From positions 1 through 64,000 of the forward strand of contig CAKMKJ010000051.1 of assembly GCA_927443345.1 (NCBI GenBank): a DNA stretch of 64,000 bases. Direction: 5' to 3'. Of the stretch, positions 8,544-15,175 are shown in pieces (the first letter of the stretch is position 1; each line of letters opens with the position of its first letter). The notes below the pieces were generated by a model that saw nothing but the letters and a program-made list of their open reading frames with translations, made no database searches and was not told where the DNA came from. A program made the position numbers and the translations under genes. This DNA is from an uncultured Anaerolineaceae bacterium (GTDB lineage Bacteria > Chloroflexota > Anaerolineae > Anaerolineales > Anaerolineaceae).

Positions 8544-9293
8544 ATGTTAAATGAAACAAGTTTGCGGAGCATCCGTGATTTTTCTGCCGACTATCCAGTG
8601 GTGAGTTTATATCTCAACACCGAACCCGCCCTGGGAAATGCAGAAACTCACCGACTGCGGTTGCGAAACATGCTAAAGGAATTACCCCTCGAAAAAGAAA
8701 TTCACAGGATCGAAGAATTCTTTGCACATCGATACGATTGGTCTGGCCGCGCTGTGGCTGTATTCTCATGCGCACCGGCCGATTTTTTTGAGTTTATCCC
8801 CTTATCGATTCCGATAAAAGATTTCATCAAGATTGCTTCCAAACCGGAGATTGTTCCGCTTGAAGATCTGCTTCAAGATGTTAATCATCTTGGTGTTGTG
8901 CTGGTCGATCAGCAAGGCGCACGCTTGTTTTACTACAATATGGGCGAAATGGTAGAGCAAGAAGGTGTCGTCGGAGAAGAAATCAAACATGTTAAATCTG
9001 GTAGTTCAACATCTTCTCATGGGTTGCGCGGCGGATCAATTGACGGCGCTCGTAATGAAAAAGAAAAAGTTGGTCGAAACTTGCGTCACATCCGCGAATT
9101 TGCTGAAAAATTCTTCAGGGCTCACAAGATTACGAAAATTATGATTGCTGGCAGTGATGATAATATTGCCCAATTAAAAAACGGATTATCTAAAGAGTTC
9201 CAGAATAAGGTTGTTGGTACTTTCTCGATGAGTATGACCGCTACTCATGCAGATGTTTTAAGCAAGATTTTACAGGTAGGCAAGCAGCCATAA
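8544..9293 (+). CDS. eRF1/Vms1-superfamily protein (baeRF-like), putative ribosome-associated factor
   Basis: A 249-residue cytoplasmic protein. The N-terminal half resembles bacterial/archaeal eRF1-like (baeRF) proteins: VVSLYLNTEP near the start, then RAVAVFSC and a central LGVVLVDQQGARLFYYNMGE strand-turn-strand. It then has a polar loop with RGGSIDGARNE, corresponding in position to the catalytic loop of eRF1/Vms1 proteins, followed by a helix (HIREFAEKFFRAHK) and IMIAGSDDNI. eRF1-type factors read the A site and hydrolyse peptidyl-tRNA; a rescue role is inferred. The loop here has GGS rather than GGQ. The start at 8544 is preceded by GAGGAGG; upstream codons in frame lack a site. Confidence 0.65.
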   Translation: MLNETSLRSIRDFSADYPVVSLYLNTEPALGNAETHRLRLRNMLKELPLEKEIHRIEEFFAHRYDWSGRAVAVFSCAPADFFEFIPLSIPIKDFIKIASKPEIVPLEDLLQDVNHLGVVLVDQQGARLFYYNMGEMVEQEGVVGEEIKHVKSGSSTSSHGLRGGSIDGARNEKEKVGRNLRHIREFAEKFFRAHKITKIMIAGSDDNIAQLKNGLSKEFQNKVVGTFSMSMTATHADVLSKILQVGKQP

Positions 9294-9316
9294 ATGGAAT
9301 TCCCTGTTTATCATAA

Positions 9317-9348
9317 AAGGCCCGAATTCAAAAAAGAATTCGGGCCTT
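9317..9348. terminator. Bidirectional terminator between convergent genes
   Basis: AAGGCCCGAATTC (9317-9329) and GAATTCGGGCCTT (9336-9348) form a perfect 13-bp stem around a 6-nt A loop. It sits between the rightward eRF1-like gene and the leftward coiled-coil gene. The leftward T run is the better one. Confidence 0.88.
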
Positions 9349-9371
9349 ATTCATTTAGTCAGCGGTTAAGT

Positions 9372-10028
9372 CTATTTGAGGTTGTTGATCAAGAGCAGAA
9401 TGTTCGAATTAAGATTATTGAGAGCATCAAGTGATCTTAAAGGTTCGCTATTGAGGTTGGCTTCCGCATCTTCAATTTTAGCTTTGAATCCGGAAAGTGA
9501 ATCAGGGTCCAACCCGGCTTTTTCAAGTTCAGCAAGATCAGCTGAGACAAAGCTCAGTGCTTGTCTAGAAGAGGAGGGGTCTTGACCTAATAAAGTTGCT
9601 CGGGCAACATTGACATCAGACTGGAATTTGTAAATCACCTTCAACAGTTCAGTCTTGGCCAGTAAAGCCGTCTGTTCTTCGATAGTGGCCTGAGCACTGG
9701 AAAGATTTTCGTTTGCAGTATCGAGTTTGGCATTGGCTGCATCAAGCGAGGTTTGCATGGTGGCAATTTTCTCGTCGGCCATTGCAGCAGATTCTGTTAT
9801 TTTCGTCTGAGCGGCTGCTAACTCTTGCGCTTTGGGCTGGTAAACCACGAACCAAGTTAACAACGCACCAACCAGGAAAGATACAATTGCTAAAATCACC
9901 CAGGGCAGGGCGCGATCAATAATCCCTTTTTTGGCTGCCTGGGCTGAAACGATCTCTACTGTCTCATTGCTCTCAATTTCTTTTTCAGCGGGTCTGTCTT
10001 CCGCTTGCACGTCTTTATGTGAATCCAT
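9372..10028 (-). CDS. Single-pass membrane protein with periplasm/wall-facing coiled coil
   Basis: A 218-residue protein of unknown function. A polar, acidic N-terminus of about 45 residues is followed by one TM helix (ALPWVILAIVSFLVGALL...). A long Ala/Glu/Lys heptad-like coiled coil rich in AxxAKLDTAN repeats then runs over about residues 75-135. The C-terminal part is helical, with Leu/Asn-rich segments ending in LLLINNLK. No enzymatic motif is visible. It is probably a structural or adaptor protein of the envelope. The start at 10028 is chosen because AAAGGA (10037-10042 on the minus strand) lies at good spacing; an ATG eight codons upstream is possible. It is divergent from murJ. Confidence 0.7.
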   Translation of the reverse strand: MDSHKDVQAEDRPAEKEIESNETVEIVSAQAAKKGIIDRALPWVILAIVSFLVGALLTWFVVYQPKAQELAAAQTKITESAAMADEKIATMQTSLDAANAKLDTANENLSSAQATIEEQTALLAKTELLKVIYKFQSDVNVARATLLGQDPSSSRQALSFVSADLAELEKAGLDPDSLSGFKAKIEDAEANLNSEPLRSLDALNNLNSNILLLINNLK

Positions 10029-10115
10029 CTTATTTGTCCTTTCGTCATCCATTATCTACTCTTTTAAGTATAACGCTTAAAACGATTCAACAAACCCTAA
10101 TTCTATTGCTCGGGT

Positions 10116-10121
10116 TATAAT
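10116..10121 (+). promoter_or_regulatory. -10 box of murJ (leaderless architecture)
   Basis: TATAAT ends 7 nt before the murJ ATG at 10129. No consensus -35 is recognisable, and no Shine-Dalgarno can fit. Confidence 0.55.
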
Positions 10122-10128
10122 CCAGATT

Positions 10129-11742
10129 ATGGATTCCACGACAGACGCGGTTGCGACCGACAACAGACAAATTGCCAGGGCTTCTGGCACCATCATGTTT
10201 GCTTTTATCATAGGTCAGGCTTTCAGCCTGATTTCTGGCATGTTAATCTCATGGAAGTTCGGCACCGGCATGGAATACGATGCCTTTATCGCTGCGAACA
10301 GGTTCCCGGATATTCTTTACCAATTGGTTGCGGGTGGGGCGTTAGCTTCCGCATTCATCCCCACCTTTACTGCTTTACTCTCAAATGGTGATCGCTCAAA
10401 GGGTTGGAAGCTGGCTTCCGCGGTTATCAACCTGGTGACGCTGGTTTTGTTGGTTGTTGGAATAATTTCTTTCTTTTTTGCACCCTGGATTGTGACCCAT
10501 GTTCTGGCACCCAAGTTTACAGATCTGGTTCAAATACAACTGACTATCGATCTGCTCAGAATTCAACTGCTTTCACCCGTCATTTTTGGCATAAGCGGAT
10601 TGTTGATGGGAATCATCAATTCTCATCAAAGCTTCTTGTGGCCTGCACTGGCACCAGCCATGTTTTCGGTGGGCAAGATTATCGGTGTGCTTTTTCTTGC
10701 TCCATCATTGGGCATTTATGGTTTGGCTTGGGGGGTGATTGCCGGCGCGTTAATGCATGGGTTAATTCAAATACCTGCCTTGTTGAAATTACCCGAGAGA
10801 AAGTACTCTTTTATTTTCGGACTCAAAATGCAAGAAGTACGCGAAGTTCTCAAGTTAATGGGACCGCGTGTACTTGGTGTTGCATTTGTGCAGTTAAATT
10901 TTCTGGTTAACATTCAAATCGGATCAGGGTTACCCATTGGCAGCATCGTAGCCATTAATATTGCTTTTACTTTGATGATGATTCCGGAGATTGCCATAGC
11001 ACAATCCATGGCCATTGCGGCACTGCCCTCTTTTTCAAAACAAGTTGCAAGCGGAAAATTGACTGACATGCGATCTTCCCTTACATCTCTCTTAAGGGGT
11101 TTATTGTATCTGGCGATACCTGCCTCACTGGGATTAATGTTGTTACGCACGCCGCTGATTGCTGTTATTTATCAGCATGGTATCTTTGATTCACATTCCA
11201 CTCAATTGGTTGCATGGGCACTGCTTTTCTATGCTGCCGGGTTGGTGGGGCATTCTGTGGTTGAGGTGGTTTCGCGCGCCTTCTATGCGTTGCACGATAC
11301 TAAAACCCCGGTCTTTGTGGGTATCATTATGATGAGCTTGAACATCGGTTTAAGTCTTCTCTTTTCTTCACTTTTCGCAAGGTGGGGATGGATGCCACAC
11401 GGTGGGCTGGCGCTGGCAAATTCTCTAGCCACTTTCCTCGAGATGGGAGTGCTGCTCTTCTTCATGCGCCGCAAGCTTTCAGGGCTGGAAGGCAGCAAAG
11501 TGCTTGATGGCGTGGTGAAAGCCCTGGCTGCCGGCGGAATGATGTCTTTGGCGCTTTGGGGTTGGTTGGAATTGACAGAGCTGCTTTCTATTTGGATGGT
11601 TGCCCTGGGTGGTGTTGCAATTGGTATTCTGGTTTATGTTGTTGGGTTATTCATCTTGCGTGTGCCTGAGTTAAAAACCGTGCTTCAATTAGCCTCCAGA
11701 CTTGTCTCGCGCCTGGGGGGCAGAAAGAAGGAGGCGTCATGA
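10129..11742 (+). CDS. murJ: Lipid II flippase MurJ (MviN family)
   Basis: A 537-residue polytopic membrane protein of the MurJ/MviN branch of the MOP superfamily, which flips undecaprenyl-linked lipid II across the membrane for peptidoglycan synthesis. Visible family traits are the N-terminal AFIIGQAFSLISGMLISWKFGTG helix, the DAFIAANRFPDILYQLVAGGALASAFIPTF block of the first helices, and about 13-14 hydrophobic segments. A short basic tail (RLGGRKKEAS) ends the chain. The start codon lies 7 nt after a TATAAT box. The last four bases overlap the start of the GNAT gene (ATGA), so the two are translationally coupled. Confidence 0.92.
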   Translation: MDSTTDAVATDNRQIARASGTIMFAFIIGQAFSLISGMLISWKFGTGMEYDAFIAANRFPDILYQLVAGGALASAFIPTFTALLSNGDRSKGWKLASAVINLVTLVLLVVGIISFFFAPWIVTHVLAPKFTDLVQIQLTIDLLRIQLLSPVIFGISGLLMGIINSHQSFLWPALAPAMFSVGKIIGVLFLAPSLGIYGLAWGVIAGALMHGLIQIPALLKLPERKYSFIFGLKMQEVREVLKLMGPRVLGVAFVQLNFLVNIQIGSGLPIGSIVAINIAFTLMMIPEIAIAQSMAIAALPSFSKQVASGKLTDMRSSLTSLLRGLLYLAIPASLGLMLLRTPLIAVIYQHGIFDSHSTQLVAWALLFYAAGLVGHSVVEVVSRAFYALHDTKTPVFVGIIMMSLNIGLSLLFSSLFARWGWMPHGGLALANSLATFLEMGVLLFFMRRKLSGLEGSKVLDGVVKALAAGGMMSLALWGWLELTELLSIWMVALGGVAIGILVYVVGLFILRVPELKTVLQLASRLVSRLGGRKKEAS

Positions 11743-12356
11743 CCTTGAATCTTCGTCCGGCGACAAAAGCAGATGCGACGATGGCGGCTGCTTTGTTGGC
11801 TGAAACTAACGGCGAATTTGGTGTGGCTGTGTTGGGCCTCGGCAGTGCGGATCTCCAGTATTCCGCTTTTCGACAATGGTTCGCTGACTCAGGCAACCGC
11901 TTCAGTTTTCAATACACTACCATTGCAGAAAAATCTGGTGTCGCATCCGGGTTGTTATTGGCTTTTCAGGGGGCTAAGTTAGCAGCGCTTGAGCTGGGTT
12001 GTGCCAAACGCATCTTTTCAATTTATGGCCTATTCGGTGCGATAAAAATGATCTGGTTGAATAAATCCCTGACGGGCAACAAAGAAGCTGAAAAAGGTGA
12101 ATACCTGATCGCCCACCTGGCCGTAGACAAAGACTTCAGACGCCAGGGGATCGCCCAGGCGCTGCTCGAAAAAGCCGAAATGGATGCCAGTTCTTTGGGT
12201 TTATCAAAGCTGGTTCTTGAGGTTGAAATTGGGAATCACAAAGCCGTTACGCTCTACCGCAAAGCGGGGTTTGAAGTAATAAACACTGTATATTTTAATG
12301 ATAATGCAGCCAGGTTTAAATCACCCGGTTTTTATAAAATGTCTAAAAACCTTTAA
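11739..12356 (+). CDS. GNAT-family N-acetyltransferase
   Basis: A 205-residue acetyltransferase. The acetyl-CoA-binding motif A is clear: HLAVDKDFRRQGIAQALLEKAE, with R-x-x-G-x-A, followed by the motif B region LVLEVEIGNHKAVTLYRKAGFEVI. The N-terminal half (about 1-110) is divergent and should define the substrate, which cannot be named. It starts within the murJ stop (ATGA overlap) with GGAGG upstream, so it is cotranslated with the flippase. A role in modifying a cell-wall or protein amino group is only a guess from this coupling. The nitroreductase gene follows after 11 bp. Confidence 0.85.
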   Translation: MTLNLRPATKADATMAAALLAETNGEFGVAVLGLGSADLQYSAFRQWFADSGNRFSFQYTTIAEKSGVASGLLLAFQGAKLAALELGCAKRIFSIYGLFGAIKMIWLNKSLTGNKEAEKGEYLIAHLAVDKDFRRQGIAQALLEKAEMDASSLGLSKLVLEVEIGNHKAVTLYRKAGFEVINTVYFNDNAARFKSPGFYKMSKNL

Positions 12357-12367
12357 GGAGCATTCAC

Positions 12368-13111
12368 ATGCAAAACAATTCCGGTCAAGAATTCATGATC
12401 AATACGCGTTATGAGCACCTCAGCCCGGCCCCGCAAGATGAGGGCAAGATCCCCCAGCCGCCTTTGGAGCTGCCCATGCCTGAAGGCGCTGCACTGATCG
12501 CTTTGCCTGCACATGATACATTAAACCCCCCAGCCATGGATGTAAAGTCCGCAGTTGAAGCCCGTCGTACAATACGCAAATACGCTGCTGAAGCTTTATC
12601 TCTTGAAGAAACCGCATATCTTTTGTGGATAACGCAGGGTGTAAAAAAGGTTTCGCCCAGACCTGCTACTGCGCGAACTGTCCCTTCCGCGGGAGCGCGG
12701 CATGCTTTTGAAACCATAGTGTTGGTCAACCGTGTTGATGGGCTTGAGCCCGGCCTTTATCGGTATATGGCCGTTGAGCATGGTTTGGTTAAATTGAACG
12801 CTTCTGCAGACATCGCATCACTAATGAAGCAGGCCTGCCTGGATCAGCCGCAGCTTGAAAACTGCGCCGCTGCCTTCATCTGGGTGGCTGTGGTTGAGCG
12901 CATGTTCTGGCGTTATGTCGAGCGGGGCTATCGTTACTTGAACCTGGATGCCGGTCATGTCTGTCAGAACCTGGCCCTGGGTGCTGAACAAATCGGCGGC
13001 GGCATTTGCCCCATTGCAGCTTTTGATGATGTGAAACTTAACTCCGCCCTCGGCTTGGATGGCGAAGATCAATTTGTTATTTACCTGGCGACGGTGGGGA
13101 AGAAGGGATAA
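12368..13111 (+). CDS. SagB/ThcOx-type nitroreductase-family oxidoreductase
   Basis: A 247-residue FMN-dependent nitroreductase-fold protein. The conserved RRTIRKYAAEALSLEETAYLLW segment binds flavin phosphate; ARTVPSAGARHAFETIVLVNRV and the late NLALGAEQIGGGICPIAAFDD segment are typical of the SagB-type subgroup. That subgroup includes azoline-forming dehydrogenases but also many stand-alone oxidoreductases. No YcaO or RiPP precursor gene is nearby, so a RiPP role is not supported here. The start has AAGGAG at proper spacing. It closes the murJ-GNAT-nitroreductase cluster and is followed by a REP-like hairpin. Confidence 0.85.
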   Translation: MQNNSGQEFMINTRYEHLSPAPQDEGKIPQPPLELPMPEGAALIALPAHDTLNPPAMDVKSAVEARRTIRKYAAEALSLEETAYLLWITQGVKKVSPRPATARTVPSAGARHAFETIVLVNRVDGLEPGLYRYMAVEHGLVKLNASADIASLMKQACLDQPQLENCAAAFIWVAVVERMFWRYVERGYRYLNLDAGHVCQNLALGAEQIGGGICPIAAFDDVKLNSALGLDGEDQFVIYLATVGKKG

Positions 13112-13126
13112 GGATAAAAGATTTAC

Positions 13127-13180
13127 GCAAGGGCAATGCACGCGGTGTCTAAGTCCACGCTCTGGATGCATTGGCCTTGC
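13127..13180. repeat. REP-like imperfect palindrome upstream of the RAYT gene
   Basis: Arms GCAAGGGCAATGCA (13127-13140) and TGCATTGGCCTTGC (13167-13180) pair with one mismatch around a 26-nt loop that is itself partly self-complementary. The core AAGGGCAAT is shared with the palindrome inside the RAYT gene (13500-13527). This is the expected neighbourhood of a REP-associated tyrosine transposase. Confidence 0.65.
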
Positions 13181-13499
13181 ATTGAGAAGGAGTTCTGAAT
13201 AGTGGGGATGAACTATGGCTAACAATCCAAACCAAAAACATTTTCACAGACATTCAATTCGTCTTCCTGCTTATGATTATTCAGACGCCGGAAGTTACTT
13301 CATTACACTATTAACCCATGGTCGCGAGTCAATCTTTGGAAAAATTATTGATGAAAAAGTAAGGCTTACTCAAGCCGGGCGGATTATCTGGGAAGTGTGG
13401 AAAACATTGCCTGAACGTTACTCTAGTGTTGAACTAGATGCTGCTATAGTGATGCCAAATCATTTTCATGCAATTATCACAATCAATGATGTCTCAGAG

Positions 13500-13527
13500 G
13501 TAAGGGCAATTCATGAATTGCCCTTAC
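13500..13527. repeat. Perfect 28-bp REP-like palindrome inside the RAYT coding region
   Basis: The segment is identical to its own reverse complement over 28 bp; each half reads GTAAGGGCAATTCA. In the RAYT frame it encodes VRAIHELPL. The AAGGGCAAT core recurs in the hairpin at 13127-13180, so the transposase gene carries its presumed substrate motif in frame. Confidence 0.8.
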
Positions 13528-13652
13528 AAAAACAGGACGGATTGTTTGACGAATCAGAACGCGATTCAAACGAATTTAAAGAATCTATTCGTAAATCTCG
13601 CCGTCGTATGGTTTTGCCCAAGGTGGTTGGATATTTTAAAATGCAAACTGGT

Positions 13653-13660
13653 AAGAAAAT
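13653..13660. repeat. 8-bp direct repeat, left copy (target-site duplication)
   Basis: AAGAAAAT, identical to 14676-14683, directly abuts the left terminal inverted repeat of the inserted element. Both copies fall on the same codon phase of the interrupted RAYT gene. Confidence 0.85.
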
Positions 13661-13685
13661 GGCTCAAATGAAGGAAAGTATTGAT
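13661..13685 (+). repeat. Left terminal inverted repeat of the cassette
   Basis: Matches the reverse complement of 14651-14675 at 21 of 25 positions; mismatches are at positions 8, 14, 16 and 18 from the tip. Confidence 0.85.
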
Positions 13686-13696
13686 TTTGGAGCCAT

Positions 13697-13726
13697 TTGC
13701 ATAATTTGTAATTTATTGCCTATAAT
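13697..13726 (+). promoter_or_regulatory. Promoter inside the cassette
   Basis: TTGCAT (13697-13702) and TATAAT (13721-13726) are 18 bp apart, just inside the left end. A transcript from about 13733 would cover the leader ORF and the hydrolase gene, so the cargo is expressed independently of the integration site. Confidence 0.65.
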
Positions 13727-13758
13727 ATCAATGTAATATATTGAATCAGGAGTAAATA

Positions 13759-13854
13759 ATGAGTTGCCAATCTCATACAAGAAAAGCACAAATCAATCTA
13801 ATTTGTCTTGTTAAATGGATTATTTGCAGTTTATCTACCAGTTGGGATGCTTAA
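13759..13854 (+). CDS. 31-residue leader ORF upstream of the cassette hydrolase
   Basis: ATG at 13759 is preceded by AGGAG (13748-13752) at 6-nt spacing, a better ribosome binding site than that of the hydrolase itself. The peptide begins MSCQSHTRKAQINL and ends SLSTSWDA; it has four cysteines (at CQS, ICLV, IICS... three certain in the frame) and a hydrophobic middle. No family is recognised. Its stop at 13852-13854 lies 16 bp before the hydrolase ATG at 13871 and overlaps an alternative hydrolase start at 13847. Translation of the leader may therefore couple to the hydrolase. It may instead be a chance ORF or a remnant. Confidence 0.4.
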   Translation: MSCQSHTRKAQINLICLVKWIICSLSTSWDA

Positions 13855-13870
13855 TAAATTGGATAAAAAC

Positions 13871-14638
13871 ATGAATACTAACTTACGGATTGCGGCATCA
13901 CAATTTCCAGTATCACAGGATATGGGAAATAATTTCAAATGTATAAAGAAACAAATTGTGAACGCAGCCAAAAACAAGGTCGAAGTTATTCATTTTCCTG
14001 AAACAGCCTTACCCGGCTATTTGAGTTTTACAAAAGGTTATCCTTTATCATTTGATTGGGATACACTCGAAATGCTTACAAATACTGTTTGTGACTTAGC
14101 ACTTTCACATAATATTTGGGTAATGCTAGGTTCCATTCGTTCTCAAAAAAACCAATTACCCAAAAACTGCACATGTGTCATTACCAACGCAGGTAAAATC
14201 GCAGGATACTACGACAAGCAAAGACTGTACAAAAAGGAATCAGAATTTTATAGTGTTGGAGATGCCCCATTCGTTGTAAATATTAAAGGTTACAAATGCG
14301 GGTTTTTGATTTGTTATGATAATGCTTTTCCAGAACTATACGAACCATATAGAGAAATGGGGGTTAGTCTGCTATTTCACTCATTTCATAATGCAGGGAA
14401 CACACATCAGACCAGCATCAAAAATTTGATGGATGCAAACCTGCTGGTACGCGCTGCTGATAATCAAATGTGGATTTCAGCCAGCAATTCATCACAAGCA
14501 TATTCCCCATTAACAGCCACAATAGCCAGACCTGACGGTAGTGCTAATAGGGCAAAACGACACACTACTTGTACCGTAATAGAAGATTATCCGCAGACCA
14601 ATCTAGGTTGGACATACGATAATCGTCACAAACAATAG
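13871..14638 (+). CDS. Nitrilase-superfamily carbon-nitrogen hydrolase (cassette cargo)
   Basis: A 255-residue cytoplasmic amidase-like enzyme with the complete catalytic triad Glu44 (FPETALPGY), Lys116 (YYDKQRLYKKE) and Cys148 (GFLICYDNAFPELY). The fold order IAASQFPV - HFPE - MLGSI - KQRLY - CGFLICYD - NLLVRAADNQMW is that of the C-N hydrolase family, which cleaves amides or nitriles of small molecules or N-acyl groups. The substrate is unknown. Alternative in-frame starts are 13808 and 13847; 13871 gives the usual family N-terminus. It is the only full gene in the inserted element and nearly fills it: 37 bp separate its stop from the right end. Codon use is more AT-rich than in neighbouring host genes, consistent with transfer. 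Confidence 0.88.
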   Translation: MNTNLRIAASQFPVSQDMGNNFKCIKKQIVNAAKNKVEVIHFPETALPGYLSFTKGYPLSFDWDTLEMLTNTVCDLALSHNIWVMLGSIRSQKNQLPKNCTCVITNAGKIAGYYDKQRLYKKESEFYSVGDAPFVVNIKGYKCGFLICYDNAFPELYEPYREMGVSLLFHSFHNAGNTHQTSIKNLMDANLLVRAADNQMWISASNSSQAYSPLTATIARPDGSANRAKRHTTCTVIEDYPQTNLGWTYDNRHKQ

Positions 14639-14650
14639 TTGTTATGTGGT

Positions 14651-14675
14651 ATCAATATTATTCTTCACTTGAGCC
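14651..14675 (-). repeat. Right terminal inverted repeat of the cassette
   Basis: Reverse complement begins GGCTCAAGTGAAG and ends TATTGAT, pairing with the left end at 21 of 25 positions. It directly abuts the right copy of AAGAAAAT. Confidence 0.85.
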
Positions 14676-14852
14676 AAGAAAATAAACGAATTGAGAAATA
14701 CCTCTGGCCAGCCAGTTTGGCATAGAAATTATTACGAGCATATCATTTGTAATGACGAAGAGTTCGAGACAATTTCAGATTACATAAAATGCAATCCATC
14801 CAGCTGGGGGAGCAAGGATGAATATTTTCCAAAGATAAACCAGAATAAATAA
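14676..14852 (+). pseudogene. RAYT transposase, separated 3' part
   Basis: Starting inside the right AAGAAAAT copy, the frame reads KKINELRNTSGQPVW, then HRNYYEHII, ending with PKINQNK and a stop at 14850-14852 (58 residues). These are the conserved C-terminal blocks of RAYT/IS200-like transposases (VWQRNYYEHII, SDYIKxNPxxW). Phase matches the 5' part exactly, giving 146 + 58 = 204 residues when joined. No start codon or promoter of its own is evident. Confidence 0.88.
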
Positions 14853-15122
14853 ACACTGTAAATTAACCGTATGTTTTGTACTGGCAGGAATAATTGAAAT
14901 ATAAATTTGGCATTTACCTTGAACGTTTTCCAATCTTTAATAATCGTTAATAGAACTGTTAGGGGTTTATTGCATTGGGGAATAACTGCTGATGCTTTTT
15001 ACTACCCTTGCCATAGACCATTAAAAACGCATAATTCGGTCTCAATTTGAACTCAAATATACACCATAAAAACTATAATAATTATCCAATTAAGCCATTT
15101 ATTTCTCTGATCGACGAGCATA
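14853..15122. other. Gene-free AT-rich stretch after the split RAYT gene
   Basis: About 270 bp between the RAYT stop and the pfkA terminator. It contains a TTGCATTGG fragment (near 14969) like part of the upstream REP hairpin but no second clear palindrome, and no ORF of note. Confidence 0.5.
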
Positions 15123-15153
15123 ACAAAAAAACACGGCTTTTTCGGCCGTGTTT
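15123..15153 (-). terminator. Rho-independent terminator of dnaE-pfkA
   Basis: AAACACGGC (15129-15137) and GCCGTGTTT (15145-15153) form a 9-bp stem; on the minus strand a T run follows (A run 15123-15131). It lies just after the pfkA stop. Confidence 0.88.
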
Positions 15154-15175
15154 CAATCTATAAAATAAACAGCGT

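Larger units (their letters stand above)
13215..13736 (+). pseudogene. REP-associated tyrosine transposase (RAYT), 5' part, interrupted by an insertion
   Basis: The N-terminal 148 residues are a Y1 (HUH) transposase of the RAYT/IS200-like group: IRLPAYDYSDAGSYFITLLT, then the HUH motif His83-Phe-His85 in MPNHFHAIITI, and the candidate nucleophile Tyr140 in VVGYFKMQTGKK. After Lys148 the sequence diverges into 25 unrelated residues and stops at 13736. The missing C-terminus is found in the same phase at 14676-14852. The break is thus a clean insertion after the 8-bp AAGAAAAT (13653-13660), not a frameshift. RAYTs normally process REP hairpins; this copy should be inactive unless the truncated protein retains activity. 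An embedded palindrome encodes residues around RAIHELPL. Confidence 0.88.
13661..14675. mobile_element. 1,015-bp mobile insertion cassette carrying a nitrilase-family gene, no transposase
   Basis: The element has 25-bp terminal inverted repeats: the left end is 13661-13685 and the right end 14651-14675. Both begin GGCTCAA and end TATTGAT, with four mismatches. It is flanked by the 8-bp direct repeat AAGAAAAT and interrupts a RAYT gene; removing the element and one repeat copy restores an unbroken reading frame. Inside are a promoter (13697-13726), a 31-codon leader ORF and one complete C-N hydrolase gene. There is no room for a transposase, so it must be mobilised in trans. Eight-base duplications with GGC-starting ends occur in the IS1595 family, but that link is from memory. 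It is more AT-rich than the host genes around it. Confidence 0.88.

Noticed and set aside
12368-13111. RiPP azoline dehydrogenase (SagB) gene cluster
   Set aside because: Only the nitroreductase-fold protein is present; no YcaO cyclodehydratase, precursor or exporter gene is adjacent.
13215-13736. RAYT ORF read as a complete short transposase or as a simple frameshift
   Set aside because: The conserved C-terminus is present 1 kb downstream in the same phase and the break coincides with an 8-bp repeat and terminal inverted repeats, so an insertion explains it better.
13661-14675. Integron cassette with attC
   Set aside because: No attC-type core sites are seen; the element has long terminal inverted repeats and a target duplication, which gene cassettes do not have.
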